A stretch of 64,000 bases of DNA. Origin: Enterobacter sp. kpr-6 (GTDB lineage: Bacteria > Pseudomonadota > Gammaproteobacteria > Enterobacterales > Enterobacteriaceae). Numbering within the stretch: the stretch's first letter is position 1; the number at the start of each line of letters is the position of its first letter. Both the position numbers and the translations under genes were made by a program. The notes beneath the pieces are model-generated. The model was not told the origin of the DNA. It did not search any database and worked only from the letters and a program-made list of their open reading frames with translations. The stretch lies in contig NZ_FOYH01000003.1 in the NCBI RefSeq assembly GCF_900116015.1, positions 434,001-498,000 on the forward strand, written 5' to 3'. Positions 43,497 through 54,961 of this stretch are shown piece after piece.

Positions 43497-43525
43497 AAAA
43501 AAAAAGCGCGCCCGGGGCGCGCTTT
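43497..43525 (-). terminator. htpX terminator
   Basis: A GC-rich hairpin AGCGCGCC / GGCGCGCT followed on the minus strand by nine T, 16 bases past the htpX stop. Confidence 0.85.
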
Positions 43526-43540
43526 GAAATGCAGAGGTGA

Positions 43541-44422
43541 TTACTTAAGGTAAGCGCCGCTACGCAGTGCTTCAATACGTTTATCCAGCGGCGGGTGAGT
43601 CATAAACAGCTCGCTGAGCGATTTAGACTTACCGTTGATACAAAACGCCATCATGGTGCTGGCTTCCTGCGGTTCATAACTGGTTTTAAGACGCTGCAGC
43701 GCGGCGATCATTTTCTCGCGCCCTACCAGCCTGGCCGAGCCAGCATCGGCGTGGAATTCACGGTGACGCGAGAACCACATGGTAATAATGCTCGCCAGGA
43801 TGCCGAAGACCAGTTCAAGCACCATCGCCACCACAAAATAAATCATCGGGTTACCGTTGCTCTCTTCACCTTCATCGCGGTTGCCGCCGAGGAAACCAGC
43901 CGCGATCTGCGCAAGAATACGTGAAATGAAGATCACAAAGGTGTTAACCACCCCCTGAATGAGGGTCATGGTCACCATGTCGCCGTTAGCAATATGGCTG
44001 ATTTCATGCGCGATAACCGCTTCCGCTTCATCACGGCTCATGTTTTGCAGCAGGCCGGTACTTACCGCCACCAGCGAGGCGTCGCGGCGGGCACCCGTCG
44101 CAAAAGCGTTGATGTCCGGTGCGTGGTAGATAGCCACCTGTGGCATCGCAATGCCCGCCTGACGGGATTGCTGCTCAACCGTTTGCATCAGCCAGCGTTC
44201 CATGTCGTTACGCGGCTGCTCGATAACCTCTCCCCCTACCGATTTCAGCGCCATCCATTTCGACATTAAAAGCGAAATGATGGAGCCACCAAAACCGAAA
44301 AGCAGCGCCATGATCAACAAGCCTGAAATGCTGCTCGACTGTATACCTGTCAGGCTTAACACCAGCCCGAACACCACCATGACGGCCAGGTTGGTCAACA
44401 GGAAAAGCGCGATTCGCATCAT
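43541..44422 (-). CDS. htpX: membrane zinc metalloprotease HtpX
   Basis: 293 residues as in E. coli. Two N-terminal transmembrane helices and two more (about 155-175 and 195-220) surround the M48 active site [14 protein letters not shown], whose HExxH binds zinc; the third ligand is the Glu of [13 protein letters not shown]. It degrades misfolded membrane proteins alongside FtsH. Confidence 0.97.
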   Translation of the reverse strand: MMRIALFLLTNLAVMVVFGLVLSLTGIQSSSISGLLIMALLFGFGGSIISLLMSKWMALKSVGGEVIEQPRNDMERWLMQTVEQQSRQAGIAMPQVAIYHAPDINAFATGARRDASLVAVSTGLLQNMSRDEAEAVIAHEISHIANGDMVTMTLIQGVVNTFVIFISRILAQIAAGFLGGNRDEGEESNGNPMIYFVVAMVLELVFGILASIITMWFSRHREFHADAGSARLVGREKMIAALQRLKTSYEPQEASTMMAFCINGKSKSLSELFMTHPPLDKRIEALRSGAYLK

Positions 44423-44474
44423 AATATTCTTTTAACCTCAATTTAACAAAACGCACTATGCGATTACCCACATC

Positions 44475-44500
44475 GTATGGGTATATCCGCTATTTTCAAG
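44475..44500 (-). promoter_or_regulatory. sigma-32-type heat-shock promoter of htpX
   Basis: Minus-strand CTTGAAA (44494-44500), 12 bases, CCCATAC (44475-44481). This fits the RpoH consensus CTTGAAA-N11-15-CCCATnT and lies 53 bases before htpX, a known heat-shock gene. Confidence 0.65.
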
Positions 44501-44578
44501 CACCAGTGCTTCGTAAGTCACCAGAAAGACACAACTTTACACTTTGAAGGGTAATGCTTACGCCAGGATACGCTTGTT

Positions 44579-44609
44579 AAAAAAAACAGGCACAATTTCT
44601 TGTGCCTGT
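44579..44609 (-). terminator. proQ-prc terminator
   Basis: Ten-base arms ACAGGCACAA / TTGTGCCTGT followed on the minus strand by an eight-T run, just after the prc stop. Confidence 0.9.
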
Positions 44610-44613
44610 TAAT

Positions 44614-46662
44614 TTATTTGCCTGCAGCAGGAGGGGCTGCGGGCTTATCCTTTTCCAGGTGGAAGAGGTCCAGTGCTATGTGCACCGTCTCATCCAGATA
44701 CGGATCGGGTTCCTGATAATCTTTTGGCAGATCGTCGAGTTTTTTCAGCAGCGGCTTCCCTTCACGTTTGAAACGATCGTTCAGGCGAGCCAGCCGAATC
44801 GCATCTTCGTCCGCGTTTTCTTTCTCACGTTGAGCCAGATTCAGCGACACGATATCGCGTTTTTCCTTCAGGGCATTGAAACGGGCAATGTCCTTCACGA
44901 TGTACTGGAACTCGGGATCCTTCGCGATGCGCTCATCGTGGTTTTTGATCAATTCCGCGCCAAACGGCGTTAAATCGCCATACTTCGCGAAGGTGGCCGC
45001 ATTCACGCTATCCCACGGCAGCGCATTATCTTCAAACTTCTCGCCGGTTTCGGTTTCTTCATTGCCTGTCGGCATGATGATATCCGGTGTGACGCCTTTA
45101 CGCTGTGTACTGCCGCCGTTAACGCGATAGAACTTCTGGATCGTGTACTGAACCGAGCCGAGCGCAGGCCATTCCGGGCGCAGCATCTGATCGTAAATGC
45201 GGTTCAGTGAGCGGTACTGCTGCACCGTACCTTTCCCGAAGGTCGGTTCACCGACGATCAGCGCACGGCCATAATCCTGCATTGCGGCGGCAAAAATTTC
45301 CGATGCCGAGGCACTGAAGCGGTCAACCATCACCACCAGCGGGCCTTTGTAATAGACCACCCCGTCGGTGTCGCTGTCTTCACGCACTTTGCCGTTATTA
45401 TCCCGCACCTGCACAACCGGGCCAGATGGAATAAACAGACCCGACAGCGAAACCGCTTCGGTCAGTGCGCCACCGCCGTTGGTGCGCAGATCGATGATCA
45501 CGCTGCTGACGTTCTGTTTTTCCAGCTTCTGAAGCTGCACTTTAACGTCATCGGTCAGGCCCACGTAGAAGCCAGGGATGTCCAGCACGCCGACTTTTTC
45601 TTTGCCGACAGTTTTCACCGACATTTTCACCGCTCGGTCTTCAAGGCGAATGCGCTCACGCGTGAGGGTGACAATGCGCGTTTTGGTGCCCTTGCCAGCC
45701 GGAAGGATTTCAAGACGCACTTTACTGCCTTTCGGCCCTTTAATCAGTGCCACTACGTCATCAAGACGCCAGCCGATAACATCAACCATACCCTGGCCGG
45801 TCTGGCCAACACCGACGATACGATCGCCGACGCTGATAGCTTTACTTTTCGCCGCAGGACCGCCCGCCACCATGGAGTTGATGACCGTGTAATCATCATC
45901 CATTTGCAGTACCGCACCAATCCCTTCCAGTGAAAGGCTCATTTCGGTGTTGAACTGCTCGGTGTTACGCGGTGATAAATAGTTGGTATGCGGATCGATC
46001 TCATGCGCGAAAGCGGTCATCGCCAGCGAGAACACATCTTCGCTGTTCGTTTGCGCCAGACGACGGATCGCAAATTTATAACGACGCGTCAGGGTTTCGC
46101 GAATTTCTTTATCGTTTTTGTCGGTAAGCTTAAGACTCAGTTCATCGAACTTAACCTTGGCATCCCACAGCGCATTCAGTTCAGCTTCGTCTTTCGGCCA
46201 CGGCGCTTTGCTGCGATCAATATTGAAAGTGTCGTTGCCGCTGAAATCCATTGGTCGCTCCAGCACTTTTAAGGCGTACTGGTAGCGTTCAAAACGGCGT
46301 TTTTGCGCCAGATTATACAGATCGTAGAAAACGTCGAGTTTCCCGGAGCGCAGTTCATCGCCGATAACGCTTTTCTTTTTCGCAAACTGTTCGACGTCGC
46401 TTGCCAGCAGCACGTTGTGGCTGTAATCCAGCAGGTTTAAGTAGCGATCGAAAATTTTTGCAGAAAATGCCTGATCGAGGTCGAACTGGCGATAGTGGGA
46501 ACGGGTAAAGCGTGAAGTAACACGCTCACTCACCGTTGCATGCTGCGTTTCTTCCTTAAGAACCGGAATCTGGTCAACACGCGTAATATCTTCAACGGCG
46601 AAAGCCTGCCCTGCAATCAGGAACAGGCCAGCCAACGCGGTGCGCTTAAACAAAGTGTTCAT
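44614..46662 (-). CDS. prc: periplasmic tail-specific protease Prc (Tsp)
   Basis: 682 residues from MNTLFKRTALAGL, chosen because it gives a signal peptide ending QAFA and the E. coli length. The PDZ domain (about 240-330) includes EGIGAVLQMDDDYTVIN. The catalytic region has DRFSASASEIFAAAMQDYGR (Ser) and EPTFGKGTVQQYRSL (Lys), forming the Ser-Lys dyad. It processes FtsI and degrades MepS with NlpI. Follows proQ by 19 bases. Confidence 0.96.
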   Translation of the reverse strand: MNTLFKRTALAGLFLIAGQAFAVEDITRVDQIPVLKEETQHATVSERVTSRFTRSHYRQFDLDQAFSAKIFDRYLNLLDYSHNVLLASDVEQFAKKKSVIGDELRSGKLDVFYDLYNLAQKRRFERYQYALKVLERPMDFSGNDTFNIDRSKAPWPKDEAELNALWDAKVKFDELSLKLTDKNDKEIRETLTRRYKFAIRRLAQTNSEDVFSLAMTAFAHEIDPHTNYLSPRNTEQFNTEMSLSLEGIGAVLQMDDDYTVINSMVAGGPAAKSKAISVGDRIVGVGQTGQGMVDVIGWRLDDVVALIKGPKGSKVRLEILPAGKGTKTRIVTLTRERIRLEDRAVKMSVKTVGKEKVGVLDIPGFYVGLTDDVKVQLQKLEKQNVSSVIIDLRTNGGGALTEAVSLSGLFIPSGPVVQVRDNNGKVREDSDTDGVVYYKGPLVVMVDRFSASASEIFAAAMQDYGRALIVGEPTFGKGTVQQYRSLNRIYDQMLRPEWPALGSVQYTIQKFYRVNGGSTQRKGVTPDIIMPTGNEETETGEKFEDNALPWDSVNAATFAKYGDLTPFGAELIKNHDERIAKDPEFQYIVKDIARFNALKEKRDIVSLNLAQREKENADEDAIRLARLNDRFKREGKPLLKKLDDLPKDYQEPDPYLDETVHIALDLFHLEKDKPAAPPAAGK

Positions 46663-46681
46663 GCCAGGCTTGGCCTCCGTT

Positions 46682-47374
46682 TCAGAACAGCAAGTGTTCT
46701 GCGCGTACAATCATTGACATACCAGAAGTCAGCTGTACACGAACGCCATCTTTGGTGATTTCCACTACTGTGGCGTCCATAGCATTATTGCCTGCTTTCA
46801 CCTTGAGGCTCTGCCCCACATTCAGCACAGAAATATCTGATACTGGCGTGTGTTGCGGCTCTTCACGCGGTGCACGCGGTGGTTTAGCGACAGGTTTGTC
46901 AGCACGCGGTTTGCGATCGCCACCCTCTTTACGGCGCGGTGCCGGGCGGGGTTTACGTTCGCGGCGCGGTGATTCTTCTTCCTGACTTCCAGAAGCAGCG
47001 GCAGCTTCACGCTTTTTCGCTTGTTGTTCAGCGCGCTGGGCCTGAACACGCGCTTTGGCTTCTTCGAGTTGCTTACGGGCGTGCTCAACATGTTGCTCTT
47101 CCAGCTCACCGCATGGGTTGCCATCGAGATCGACACGAATCGCGCCAGCTTTAACGCCGTACAGATAGCGCCAACTGGAAGTATAAAGACGCAAAGCAGA
47201 ACGCAGTTGAGTTTTGCTGAGACTCATCTCGCCTTCAACACGTTCGACTAAATCCTGAAAAATACCAATTTTCAGGGGACGCGCTTCGCCTTCAGCACTG
47301 AAACAGTGGGGAAAGCGTTCGGCCAAAAAAGCGATAACTTCTTTACTGCTATTCAACTTAGGTTGATTTTCCAT
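46682..47374 (-). CDS. proQ: RNA chaperone ProQ
   Basis: 230 residues. The FinO-like N-terminal RNA-binding domain (1-120) has [20 protein letters not shown] and [20 protein letters not shown] Lys/Arg/Pro-rich linker (about 125-178) and a Tudor-like C-terminal domain ending [14 protein letters not shown] follow. ProQ binds many sRNAs and 3' UTRs. It is co-transcribed with prc. Confidence 0.96.
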   Translation of the reverse strand: MENQPKLNSSKEVIAFLAERFPHCFSAEGEARPLKIGIFQDLVERVEGEMSLSKTQLRSALRLYTSSWRYLYGVKAGAIRVDLDGNPCGELEEQHVEHARKQLEEAKARVQAQRAEQQAKKREAAAASGSQEEESPRRERKPRPAPRRKEGGDRKPRADKPVAKPPRAPREEPQHTPVSDISVLNVGQSLKVKAGNNAMDATVVEITKDGVRVQLTSGMSMIVRAEHLLF

Positions 47375-47471
47375 GAAATTTCCTGATTACAACGGACGTT
47401 GCCAACAAGCCGCAGGCATGAACAGGCGTCATTATAATGACGCCATCAGTAAATGCTACGTTATCCGTTGA

Positions 47472-47969
47472 TTATCCTGCGTCGCTCGCAAAGAATTTTT
47501 TAAAATCGGTTGCTGCAAGAACACCTTCAAGCTGTGAAACCAGCGTGCGCAACCCCTGCTCATCCTCAACGGTGAAGCGTGAAAACACCGTGCTGTCGAT
47601 ATCCAGAACGCCAATAACCTGCTCATCCACCACCAGTGGCAGGACGATTTCAGAATTACTGGCCGCATCGCAGGCGATATGACCATCAAAAGCATGTACG
47701 TCTTCCACTCGCTGGACGCTATTTTGCGCCACCGCTGTGCCACACACACCACGTCCTACCGGGATCCGCACGCAGGCGATCTTGCCCTGGAAGGGGCCTA
47801 ACACCAGCGTATCGCCTTCCAGCAGATAAAAACCGGCCCAGTTTACGCCTTCCAGACGCTCAAACAGCAGCGCACTGGTATTTGAAAGCGTTGCTAAAAA
47901 ACTGGTTTCACCTGCCATTAGCGCCTGAAAGTCGCGGTTCAGATCCGCGTAAAATTGTTCTTTGGTCAT
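47472..47969 (-). CDS. msrC: free methionine-(R)-sulfoxide reductase MsrC
   Basis: A 165-residue GAF-domain enzyme that reduces free Met-R-sulfoxide. Three conserved cysteines are visible: GKIACVRIPVG, GRGVCGTAV (catalytic Cys) and DGHIACDAASNSEIV. Its ribosome site is weak. It is divergent from letA. Confidence 0.95.
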   Translation of the reverse strand: MTKEQFYADLNRDFQALMAGETSFLATLSNTSALLFERLEGVNWAGFYLLEGDTLVLGPFQGKIACVRIPVGRGVCGTAVAQNSVQRVEDVHAFDGHIACDAASNSEIVLPLVVDEQVIGVLDIDSTVFSRFTVEDEQGLRTLVSQLEGVLAATDFKKFFASDAG

Positions 47970-48099
47970 TATTTAATCACTTGGTTGTCTTACAAAAAAC
48001 CTGCTTTGCCTATTAAAATAAGCATTAAATGCGTTCATGCTCAAGATAATCCATTCATGAGTTAATATAGATCTACCCGAACACTGGCCTGAATAATCC

Positions 48100-49383
48100 A
48101 TGGTTTTAAGAATTCCACAGGTAGCCCCTGATAAAAAAATCATCGTCCATGCGGTAGGCGACCCTTTGCCACGTGCACATTATCAGCGTTGCCCGCAGTG
48201 CGATACGCTTTTTGCGTTACCTGTGATGAAATCGCATCAAAGCGCATGGTGTCCGTGTTGTGACGCCAAAATTCGCGACGGGCGCGACTGGTCACTGACT
48301 CGTCTGGCGGCAATGGCTGTCACGATGCTGTTGCTTATGCCATTTGCCTGGAGCGAACCGCTGCTGCGTTTTTACCTGCTCGGGGTGCGCATCGATGCCA
48401 ATCTGCTGATGGGTATCTGGCAAATGACAGCGCAAGGTGATCCATTGACCGCCGCTATGGTTCTGTTCTGCACCGTGGGCGCGCCGCTGATCCTTGTCGC
48501 CTCCATCGCCTACCTCTGGTTTGGCAATATTCTCGGCATGAATCTGCGCCCGGTATTGCTGATGCTTGAACGGCTTAAAGAGTGGGTGATGCTCGACATC
48601 TATCTGGTCGGCATTGGCGTGGCGTCGATCAAAGTGCAGGATTATGCGTACCTGCAGGCGGGCATGGGCCTTTTCGCGTTCATTGCGCTGGTGCTGTTAA
48701 GCATCCTGACGCTCATCCATCTGAACGTTGAGCAGCTATGGGAACGGTTTTATCCCCAGCGCCCCGCCACGCGTCCCCATGAAAATCTCCGCGTCTGCCT
48801 CGGCTGCCATTTTACCGGCTTGCCGGATGCGCGTGGACGCTGCCCGCGCTGTCATATTCCGCTGCGCCATCGTCGGCGTCAGAGCATTCAAAAATGCTGG
48901 GCGGCGCTGCTGGCCTCAATCGTGTTTTTAATCCCGGCTAACCTGCTGCCCATTTCCATTATTTACGTTAACGGGCAACGGCAAGCCGATACCATTATGT
49001 CCGGGATCTTCTCGCTGGCCGACAGCAATATCGCTATCGCCGGCATTGTCTTTATCGCCAGTATTCTCGTGCCGTTTACCAAAGTCATTGTGATGTTTAC
49101 ACTGCTGGTCAGCATTCATTTTAAATGTGAACAGGGATTGCGAACCCGCGTGTTATTGTTGCGCCTCGTGACCTGGATTGGCCGCTGGTCAATGCTGGAT
49201 TTGTTTGTTATCTCGCTGACAATGTCATTGATTAACCGCGATCAATTACTCGCTTTTACGATGGGGCCAGCTGCGTTTTATTTCGGCGCAGCGGTAATTT
49301 TGACTATTCTTGCTGTGGAATGGCTGGACAGCCGCTTACTTTGGGATGCACATGAGTCAGGAAACCCCCGCTTCGCCGACTGA
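48100..49383 (+). CDS. letA: LetA (YebS), lipid-transport inner-membrane protein
   Basis: 427 residues, PqiA-family. Each half has a cytoplasmic zinc ribbon (CPQCDTLF with [15 protein letters not shown] with CPRCHIPL) and four transmembrane helices. It partners with the MCE tunnel protein LetB to move lipids between the envelope membranes. Its last 32 bases overlap the letB start, so translation is coupled. Confidence 0.95.
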   Translation: MVLRIPQVAPDKKIIVHAVGDPLPRAHYQRCPQCDTLFALPVMKSHQSAWCPCCDAKIRDGRDWSLTRLAAMAVTMLLLMPFAWSEPLLRFYLLGVRIDANLLMGIWQMTAQGDPLTAAMVLFCTVGAPLILVASIAYLWFGNILGMNLRPVLLMLERLKEWVMLDIYLVGIGVASIKVQDYAYLQAGMGLFAFIALVLLSILTLIHLNVEQLWERFYPQRPATRPHENLRVCLGCHFTGLPDARGRCPRCHIPLRHRRRQSIQKCWAALLASIVFLIPANLLPISIIYVNGQRQADTIMSGIFSLADSNIAIAGIVFIASILVPFTKVIVMFTLLVSIHFKCEQGLRTRVLLLRLVTWIGRWSMLDLFVISLTMSLINRDQLLAFTMGPAAFYFGAAVILTILAVEWLDSRLLWDAHESGNPRFAD

Positions 49384-51985
49384 AGCGCGCATTAAAACAA
49401 AACGCCGCATTTCACCTTTCTGGTTGTTGCCTGTCATTGCATTAATGATTGCAGGCTGGCTTATCTGGAGCAGTTATGAAGATCGCGGAAATACCATCAC
49501 CATTGATTTCATTTCTGCCGACGGCATCGTGGCGGGCCGCACGCCGGTACGCTACCAGGGGGTAGAAGTGGGTACCGTTCAGGACATTCGCCTGAGCGAA
49601 AAGCTCAATAAAATCGAAGTGCGGGCCAGCATCAAATCGGACATGAAAGATGCCCTGCGCAACGATACCCAGTTCTGGCTGGTCACGCCAAAAGCGTCAC
49701 TGGCGGGCATTTCCGGGCTGGATGCGCTGGTGGGCGGTAACTACATTGGCATGATGCCAGGCAAAGGCGAACCGCAGGATCATTTCACCGCGCTGGATAC
49801 GCAGCCCAAATACCGGCTGAATAACGGCGAGCTGATGATCCACCTGCATGCGCCCGATCTCGGGTCGCTCAGCAGCGGTTCGCTGGTCTATTTCCGTAAA
49901 ATCCCGGTCGGGCGCGTTTATGATTACACCATTAACAGCAATAAACAGGGTGTGACCATTGATGTGCTCATCGAGCGCCGCTTCACTCATCTGGTGAAAA
50001 AGGGCAGCCGCTTCTGGAACGTTTCCGGGGTAAAAGCCGATGTGGGTCTTAGCGGCGCTAAAGTGGAGCTGGAAAGTCTCGCTTCGCTGGTGAACGGTGC
50101 CGTGGCGTTCGATTCTCCGGACAACTCAAAACCAGCGGAGCCGGAAGATGAATTTGGGCTGTACGAAGATTTAGCGCACAGCCAGCGTGGTGTATTGATC
50201 AAACTTGATTTGCCCGGCGGACAAGGCCTGAAGGCGAACTCCACGCCGCTGATGTATCAGGGGCTGGAAGTCGGCGAATTAACCAAACTGGATCTCAATC
50301 CAGGCGGAATGGTCACCGGTGAAATGACCGTTGATCCGGGTGTGGTGAATCTGCTGCGGGATAACACACGCATTGAGATGCGTAATCCCAAACTGTCGTT
50401 AAATAACGCCAGCGTAAGCTCACTCCTTACGGGCAGTACGCTGGAACTGGTGCCGGGCGAAGGTGAACCGCGCGATCACTTTGTGGTGCTACCCGCCGAT
50501 AAAACGCTGTTACAGGAGCCCGGCGTCATCACCCTGACATTAACCGCGCCTGAAAGCTACGGCATCGATGCCGGCCAGCCGGTGATCCTGCACGGCGTGC
50601 AGGTCGGTCAGGTGCTGGAGCGTAATCTCAGCGAAAAAGGCGTCTCCTTCGCCGTCGCGCTCGATCCGCAATACCGTGAACTGGTCCACGGCGACAGCAA
50701 GTTTGTGGTGAACAGCCGCGTCGATGTCAAAGTGGGGCTGGATGGCGTGGAGTTTCTTGCCGCCAGCGCCAATGAATGGCTGAGCGGTGGGATCCGTATC
50801 CTGCCAGGCGATAAAGGCGCGATGAAAACCAGCTATCCGCTGTTCGCTAATCTCGATAAAGCGCTGGAAAACAGCTTAGGCGATCTGCCGACCACCACGC
50901 TGACGCTCACCGCTGAAACCCTGCCTGACGTGCAGGCCGGTTCGGTGGTGCTGTACCGGAAATTTGAAGTGGGTGAAGTCATTACCGTCACGCCGCGCGC
51001 TAACGCGTTTGATATCCAGCTTCACATCAAGCCGGAATATCGCTCGCTGCTGACCTCCAACAGCGTGTTCTGGGCAGAAGGCGGCGCGAAAGTGCAGCTT
51101 AACGGCAGTGGTCTGACGGTGCAGGCCTCCCCGCTGTCGCGCGCGCTGAAAGGGGCGATCAGCTTTGATAACCTTTCCGGTGCCAGCGCGTCCGCCCGTA
51201 AAGGCGACAAACGCCCCCTCTTCCCTTCCGAAACTGCCGCGCGCGCGGTAGGTGGGCAAATTACGCTGCATGCGTTTGACGCCGGGAAACTCTCCGAGGG
51301 AATGCCGATTAAATATCTGGGTATCGATATCGGCCAGGTGCAGGAGTTGCAGCTCATTACTGAGCGCAATGAAGTGCAGGCAAAAGCGGTGCTCTACCCG
51401 GAATATGTCCGCACGTTCGCCCGTACCGGCACGCGTTTCTCGGTGATCACCCCGCAAATTTCGGCTGCGGGCGTTGAACACCTGGACACCATTTTATCGC
51501 CTTACATCAACGTAGAACCGGGTCGTGGCAATGCACGGCGTGATTTTGAATTGCAGGAAGCGACTATCGCCGACTCGCGCTATCTCGACGGTCTGAGCAT
51601 TGTGGTGGAAGTGCCGGATGCAGGCGGACTGAATATCGGCACGCCGGTCTTATTCCGCGGCATGGAAGTGGGTACGGTGACCGGTCTGTCGCTCGGTTCG
51701 CTGTCCGATCGCGTGATGGTTGGGCTGCGTATCAGTAAGCGTTATCAGCATCTGGTGCGCAACAACTCCGTCTTCTGGCTGGCATCCGGTTACTCGCTTG
51801 ATTTCGGTCTGGTCGGCGGGGTGGTGAAAACCGGCACCTTTAACCAGTTCATCCGCGGCGGCATTGCTTTTGCGACACCGCCAGGCACGCCGCTGGCACC
51901 GAAAGCGCAGGCGGATAAACACTTCCTGTTGCTGGAGAGTGAACCTAAAGAGTGGCGCGAGTGGGGCACCGCCCTTCCCCGTTAG
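49352..51985 (+). CDS. letB: LetB (YebT), multi-MCE-domain envelope tunnel protein
   Basis: 877 residues from [13 protein letters not shown]. One transmembrane helix (about 20-40) anchors seven consecutive MCE domains, each with a pattern like [42 protein letters not shown] and [14 protein letters not shown]. LetB hexamers stack as a hydrophobic tunnel reaching across the periplasm. Second gene of letAB. Confidence 0.96.
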   Translation: MSQETPASPTEARIKTKRRISPFWLLPVIALMIAGWLIWSSYEDRGNTITIDFISADGIVAGRTPVRYQGVEVGTVQDIRLSEKLNKIEVRASIKSDMKDALRNDTQFWLVTPKASLAGISGLDALVGGNYIGMMPGKGEPQDHFTALDTQPKYRLNNGELMIHLHAPDLGSLSSGSLVYFRKIPVGRVYDYTINSNKQGVTIDVLIERRFTHLVKKGSRFWNVSGVKADVGLSGAKVELESLASLVNGAVAFDSPDNSKPAEPEDEFGLYEDLAHSQRGVLIKLDLPGGQGLKANSTPLMYQGLEVGELTKLDLNPGGMVTGEMTVDPGVVNLLRDNTRIEMRNPKLSLNNASVSSLLTGSTLELVPGEGEPRDHFVVLPADKTLLQEPGVITLTLTAPESYGIDAGQPVILHGVQVGQVLERNLSEKGVSFAVALDPQYRELVHGDSKFVVNSRVDVKVGLDGVEFLAASANEWLSGGIRILPGDKGAMKTSYPLFANLDKALENSLGDLPTTTLTLTAETLPDVQAGSVVLYRKFEVGEVITVTPRANAFDIQLHIKPEYRSLLTSNSVFWAEGGAKVQLNGSGLTVQASPLSRALKGAISFDNLSGASASARKGDKRPLFPSETAARAVGGQITLHAFDAGKLSEGMPIKYLGIDIGQVQELQLITERNEVQAKAVLYPEYVRTFARTGTRFSVITPQISAAGVEHLDTILSPYINVEPGRGNARRDFELQEATIADSRYLDGLSIVVEVPDAGGLNIGTPVLFRGMEVGTVTGLSLGSLSDRVMVGLRISKRYQHLVRNNSVFWLASGYSLDFGLVGGVVKTGTFNQFIRGGIAFATPPGTPLAPKAQADKHFLLLESEPKEWREWGTALPR

Positions 51986-52065
51986 CGTGATCCCGGCTCC
52001 GGCGTGCCCGCGCCGGAGCCTTTGTGCTACACTGCGCGCCTGTTTTATTGCTGGTGATACGGTCT

Positions 52066-53505
52066 GTGGCACACAACGCTGTTTATTTTCCTGACGAATT
52101 CTTAGCTCAAATGCGCGAAGCGATGCCCGCGCACCTCTCTTTTGACGCCTTCATTGCAGCCTGTCAGCGCCCGCTGCGCCGCAGTATTCGCGTCAATACG
52201 CTTAAAATTTCTGTTGCTGCTTTTCTTGAGCTGGTGTCGCCTTATGGCTGGCAACTCACGCCGATCCCCTGGTGTGAAGAAGGCTTCTGGATCGAGCGGG
52301 AAGATGAAGACGCGCTGCCGCTCGGCAGTACCGCCGAGCATCTGAGCGGACTTTTTTATATTCAGGAAGCCAGCTCCATGCTGCCCGTTTCAGCGCTGTT
52401 TGCCGCTGACAATCAGCCTGTACGGGTAATGGACGTGGCCGCCGCACCCGGTTCTAAAACCACGCAAATCGCCGCGCGGATGGGCAATCGCGGGGCGATC
52501 CTCGCCAACGAGTACTCCGCCAGCCGGGTCAAAGTCCTGCATGCGAATATCAGCCGCTGTGGGATCCACAATGTGGCCCTGACCCATTTCGATGGCCGGG
52601 TATTTGGTGCCGCCCTCCCGGAAGCGTTTGACGCCATCCTGCTGGATGCGCCCTGTTCCGGTGAAGGGGTGGTGCGAAAAGATCCCGATGCCTTAAAAAA
52701 CTGGTCCGTGGCCAGTAACCAGGAGATTGCCGCTACCCAGCGCGAGCTGATTGACAGCGCGTTCCATGCGCTGCGTCCTGGCGGCACACTGGTGTACTCT
52801 ACCTGCACGCTCAATCGCGATGAGAACGAAGCGATCTGCGGCTGGCTGAAAGAAAAGTACCCGGATGCGGTGGAATTTGACTCTCTGGAGGATCTGTTTG
52901 AGGGTGCCGCCAGCGCGTTAACCGGGGAAGGTTTCTTACACGTCTTCCCGCAGATTTTCGACTGCGAGGGCTTTTTTGTTGCCCGCCTGCGTAAAACCGC
53001 CGCCGTTGAGCCGCTGCCTGCACCGGGCTATAAAGTCGGCAACTTCCCGTTTACGCCGATGAAAACGCGTGAAAGTCAGAATGTCATCCAGGCGGCTGCC
53101 AGCGTCGGTCTGCACTGGGACGAAACCCAGCGCCTGTGGCAGCGTGATAAAGAGATCTGGCTGTTTCCGGCTGAAATCGAACCGTTAATCGGTAAAGTTC
53201 GTTTTTCGCGTATCGGCATTAAACTGGCTGATGTACACAACAAAGGTTTTCGCTGGCAGCATGAAGCCGTGATTGCACTGGCCGGTTCGGATAACCCGCA
53301 TGCTTTTGCCCTCACCCACGAGGAAGCGCAGGAGTGGTACCGCGGGCGCGATGTCTACCCTGAAAACTCACCCGCGCAGGATGATGCGATCGTGACGTTC
53401 CAGGGCCAGCCGCTGGGCCTGGCAAAAAAAGTCGGCTCACGCCTGAAAAACAGTTATCCACGCGAGCTGGTGCGTGACGGGCGTTTGTTCGCGGGCAAGG
53501 CGTAG
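52066..53505 (+). CDS. rsmF: 16S rRNA (cytosine1407-C5)-methyltransferase RsmF
   Basis: 479 residues from a GTG at 52066, matching E. coli length; an upstream frame has no homology. SAM motif [16 protein letters not shown], then [15 protein letters not shown] with the release cysteine and [11 protein letters not shown] with the nucleophilic cysteine. A C-terminal PUA-like RNA-binding domain follows. It methylates C1407 in 16S rRNA. Confidence 0.95.
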   Translation: MAHNAVYFPDEFLAQMREAMPAHLSFDAFIAACQRPLRRSIRVNTLKISVAAFLELVSPYGWQLTPIPWCEEGFWIEREDEDALPLGSTAEHLSGLFYIQEASSMLPVSALFAADNQPVRVMDVAAAPGSKTTQIAARMGNRGAILANEYSASRVKVLHANISRCGIHNVALTHFDGRVFGAALPEAFDAILLDAPCSGEGVVRKDPDALKNWSVASNQEIAATQRELIDSAFHALRPGGTLVYSTCTLNRDENEAICGWLKEKYPDAVEFDSLEDLFEGAASALTGEGFLHVFPQIFDCEGFFVARLRKTAAVEPLPAPGYKVGNFPFTPMKTRESQNVIQAAASVGLHWDETQRLWQRDKEIWLFPAEIEPLIGKVRFSRIGIKLADVHNKGFRWQHEAVIALAGSDNPHAFALTHEEAQEWYRGRDVYPENSPAQDDAIVTFQGQPLGLAKKVGSRLKNSYPRELVRDGRLFAGKA

Positions 53506-53618
53506 CCCGGCGCGAAATTAAGCACATTCTGACTGGCACTTTCTGCGTAATTGAACCAGGCTAAAAAATGGGTGACTTTACTGGTCGTACCACATTTGGC
53601 AACTGAACGGAGAGCATT

Positions 53619-53858
53619 ATGACGAAAACCAGCGTGCGAATTGGCGCTTTTGAAATCGACGATGCTGAGCTGCAAGGCGATCAGCAGGGTCAACGGACAT
53701 TGCGCATTCCCTGTAGTTCCGATCCGGATTTATGCATGCAGCTTGACGCATGGGACGCGGACACCAGCATCCCGGCGCTCCTTGATGGAGAGCATTCTGT
53801 CCTTTATCGCGAGCATTACGATCAACAATCTGATACCTGGATCATGCGCCTTGCCTGA
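53619..53858 (+). CDS. yebV: YebV, small conserved protein
   Basis: 79 residues. KTSVRIGAFEIDDAEL, DLCMQLDAWDADTSIPALL and QQSDTWIMRLA match E. coli YebV (78). GGAGAGC precedes the ATG. Function unknown. Confidence 0.92.
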   Translation: MTKTSVRIGAFEIDDAELQGDQQGQRTLRIPCSSDPDLCMQLDAWDADTSIPALLDGEHSVLYREHYDQQSDTWIMRLA

Positions 53859-53866
53859 TCGCAAAG

Positions 53867-53891
53867 AACCCGCCGCCAGGGCGGGTTATTT
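53867..53891 (+). terminator. yebV terminator
   Basis: AACCCGCC GCCAG GGCGGGTT followed by a T-rich ATTTAT, nine bases after the stop. Confidence 0.75.
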
Positions 53892-53962
53892 ATCCCGTCT
53901 GGTTTCCCCTCATTACATTCATCCCCTACACTTATCTCTTAATGTTTTGAACTGAGGATGTA

Positions 53963-54154
53963 ATGTTCGCACTGGTATTATTTGTTTGTTACCTGGACGG
54001 TGGGTGTGATGACATCGTTGTCGATGTTTTTAACACCGAGCAACAATGCCTGGTGGCGATGGAGGATCAGCGTATGCGTCATGGCGGCTGCTATCCGGTT
54101 GAAGATTTTATTGATGGCTTCTGGCGTCCGGCGCAGGAATACAGCGATTTTTGA
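53963..54154 (+). CDS. yebW: YebW, DUF1482 small protein
   Basis: 63 residues. FALVLFVCYLDGGCDDIVVD and the end DGFWRPAQEYSDF match E. coli YebW. GAGGA precedes the ATG. Its stop codon abuts the pphA stop (convergent, no gap). Confidence 0.92.
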   Translation: MFALVLFVCYLDGGCDDIVVDVFNTEQQCLVAMEDQRMRHGGCYPVEDFIDGFWRPAQEYSDF

Positions 54155-54799
54155 TTACTGGATTTTTACCAGCGTCAGTTCGCCCCCCATTACCGCGCCG
54201 GTATCAATATAATGCTGATTTTCTGCGTCATAACGGTGCTTTAACGGCGTATGGCCAAACCAGAAATGATCGGCTCCTTTAATAACCGCACTTTTCCCCG
54301 AGAAATGACCGTTTAATCTCCCGCGGTGCCATAATATGGCCTGCTTATCGACGCTTTTTTGCCAGGCATATTCAGGCGAAGGGTAATCTGCATGGGCGAT
54401 AATATGCGTGGTTTCACCGCAGTTCACTTCAATAATATAAGGCAACTGTTCACACGCCATTATTGCCTCGCGGGCAGCCTGTTTTTTGTCATCCGGCAGG
54501 CGGGTATACCATTGTCCGCCATTCATTAACCACAGCGAAATATCCCCGGACGTTAACCCGTCAATGGCCATTTGCTCGTGATTGCCTCGCACAGCGCGAA
54601 ACCAGGCGCGGCGCAGCAATGCCAGGCACTCCAGACTTTGCGGCCCGCGATCGATCAGATCGCCGACGCTGATAAGTAAATCCTTATACGGATTAAATTT
54701 TCGCGCGCGCAGTGCGCTGATTAATTGCTGATAAGTGCCATGAATATCGCCTGCGATCCAGATATGTCGCCAGTTGCGCCCCTCAATGCGTTGGTACAT
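54155..54799 (-). CDS. pphA: serine/threonine phosphatase PphA (PrpA)
   Basis: 214 residues, a PPP-family metallophosphatase. Metal-site motifs are GDIHGTYQQL, SVGDLIDRGPQS and VRGNHEQM, with later histidines in IIAHADYP and WFGHTPL. In E. coli it senses misfolded proteins and links to CpxRA and RpoH. GGGGGCGACT precedes the ATG. Confidence 0.93.
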   Translation of the reverse strand: MYQRIEGRNWRHIWIAGDIHGTYQQLISALRARKFNPYKDLLISVGDLIDRGPQSLECLALLRRAWFRAVRGNHEQMAIDGLTSGDISLWLMNGGQWYTRLPDDKKQAAREAIMACEQLPYIIEVNCGETTHIIAHADYPSPEYAWQKSVDKQAILWHRGRLNGHFSGKSAVIKGADHFWFGHTPLKHRYDAENQHYIDTGAVMGGELTLVKIQ

Positions 54800-54961
54800 A
54801 GTCGCCCCCTTTTTTATTCAGTATAGGCAGCGCGAGTTATCCTGCGGCGAAAGTCTGTCCAACCTCAATCAATCTTAAACGAAAGCTAAATAAACCCCTG
54901 CCGGGCGTTAAGTAATCGGGCTATGACCTCTAAAATAGCCAAAATTATAGAGGTTATCGTT

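Noticed and set aside
54841-54925. PhoP box before the VirK-like gene
   Set aside because: GGTTTA and CGTTTA words exist on the opposite strand, but they are 15 bases apart start to start instead of 11 and point the wrong way.
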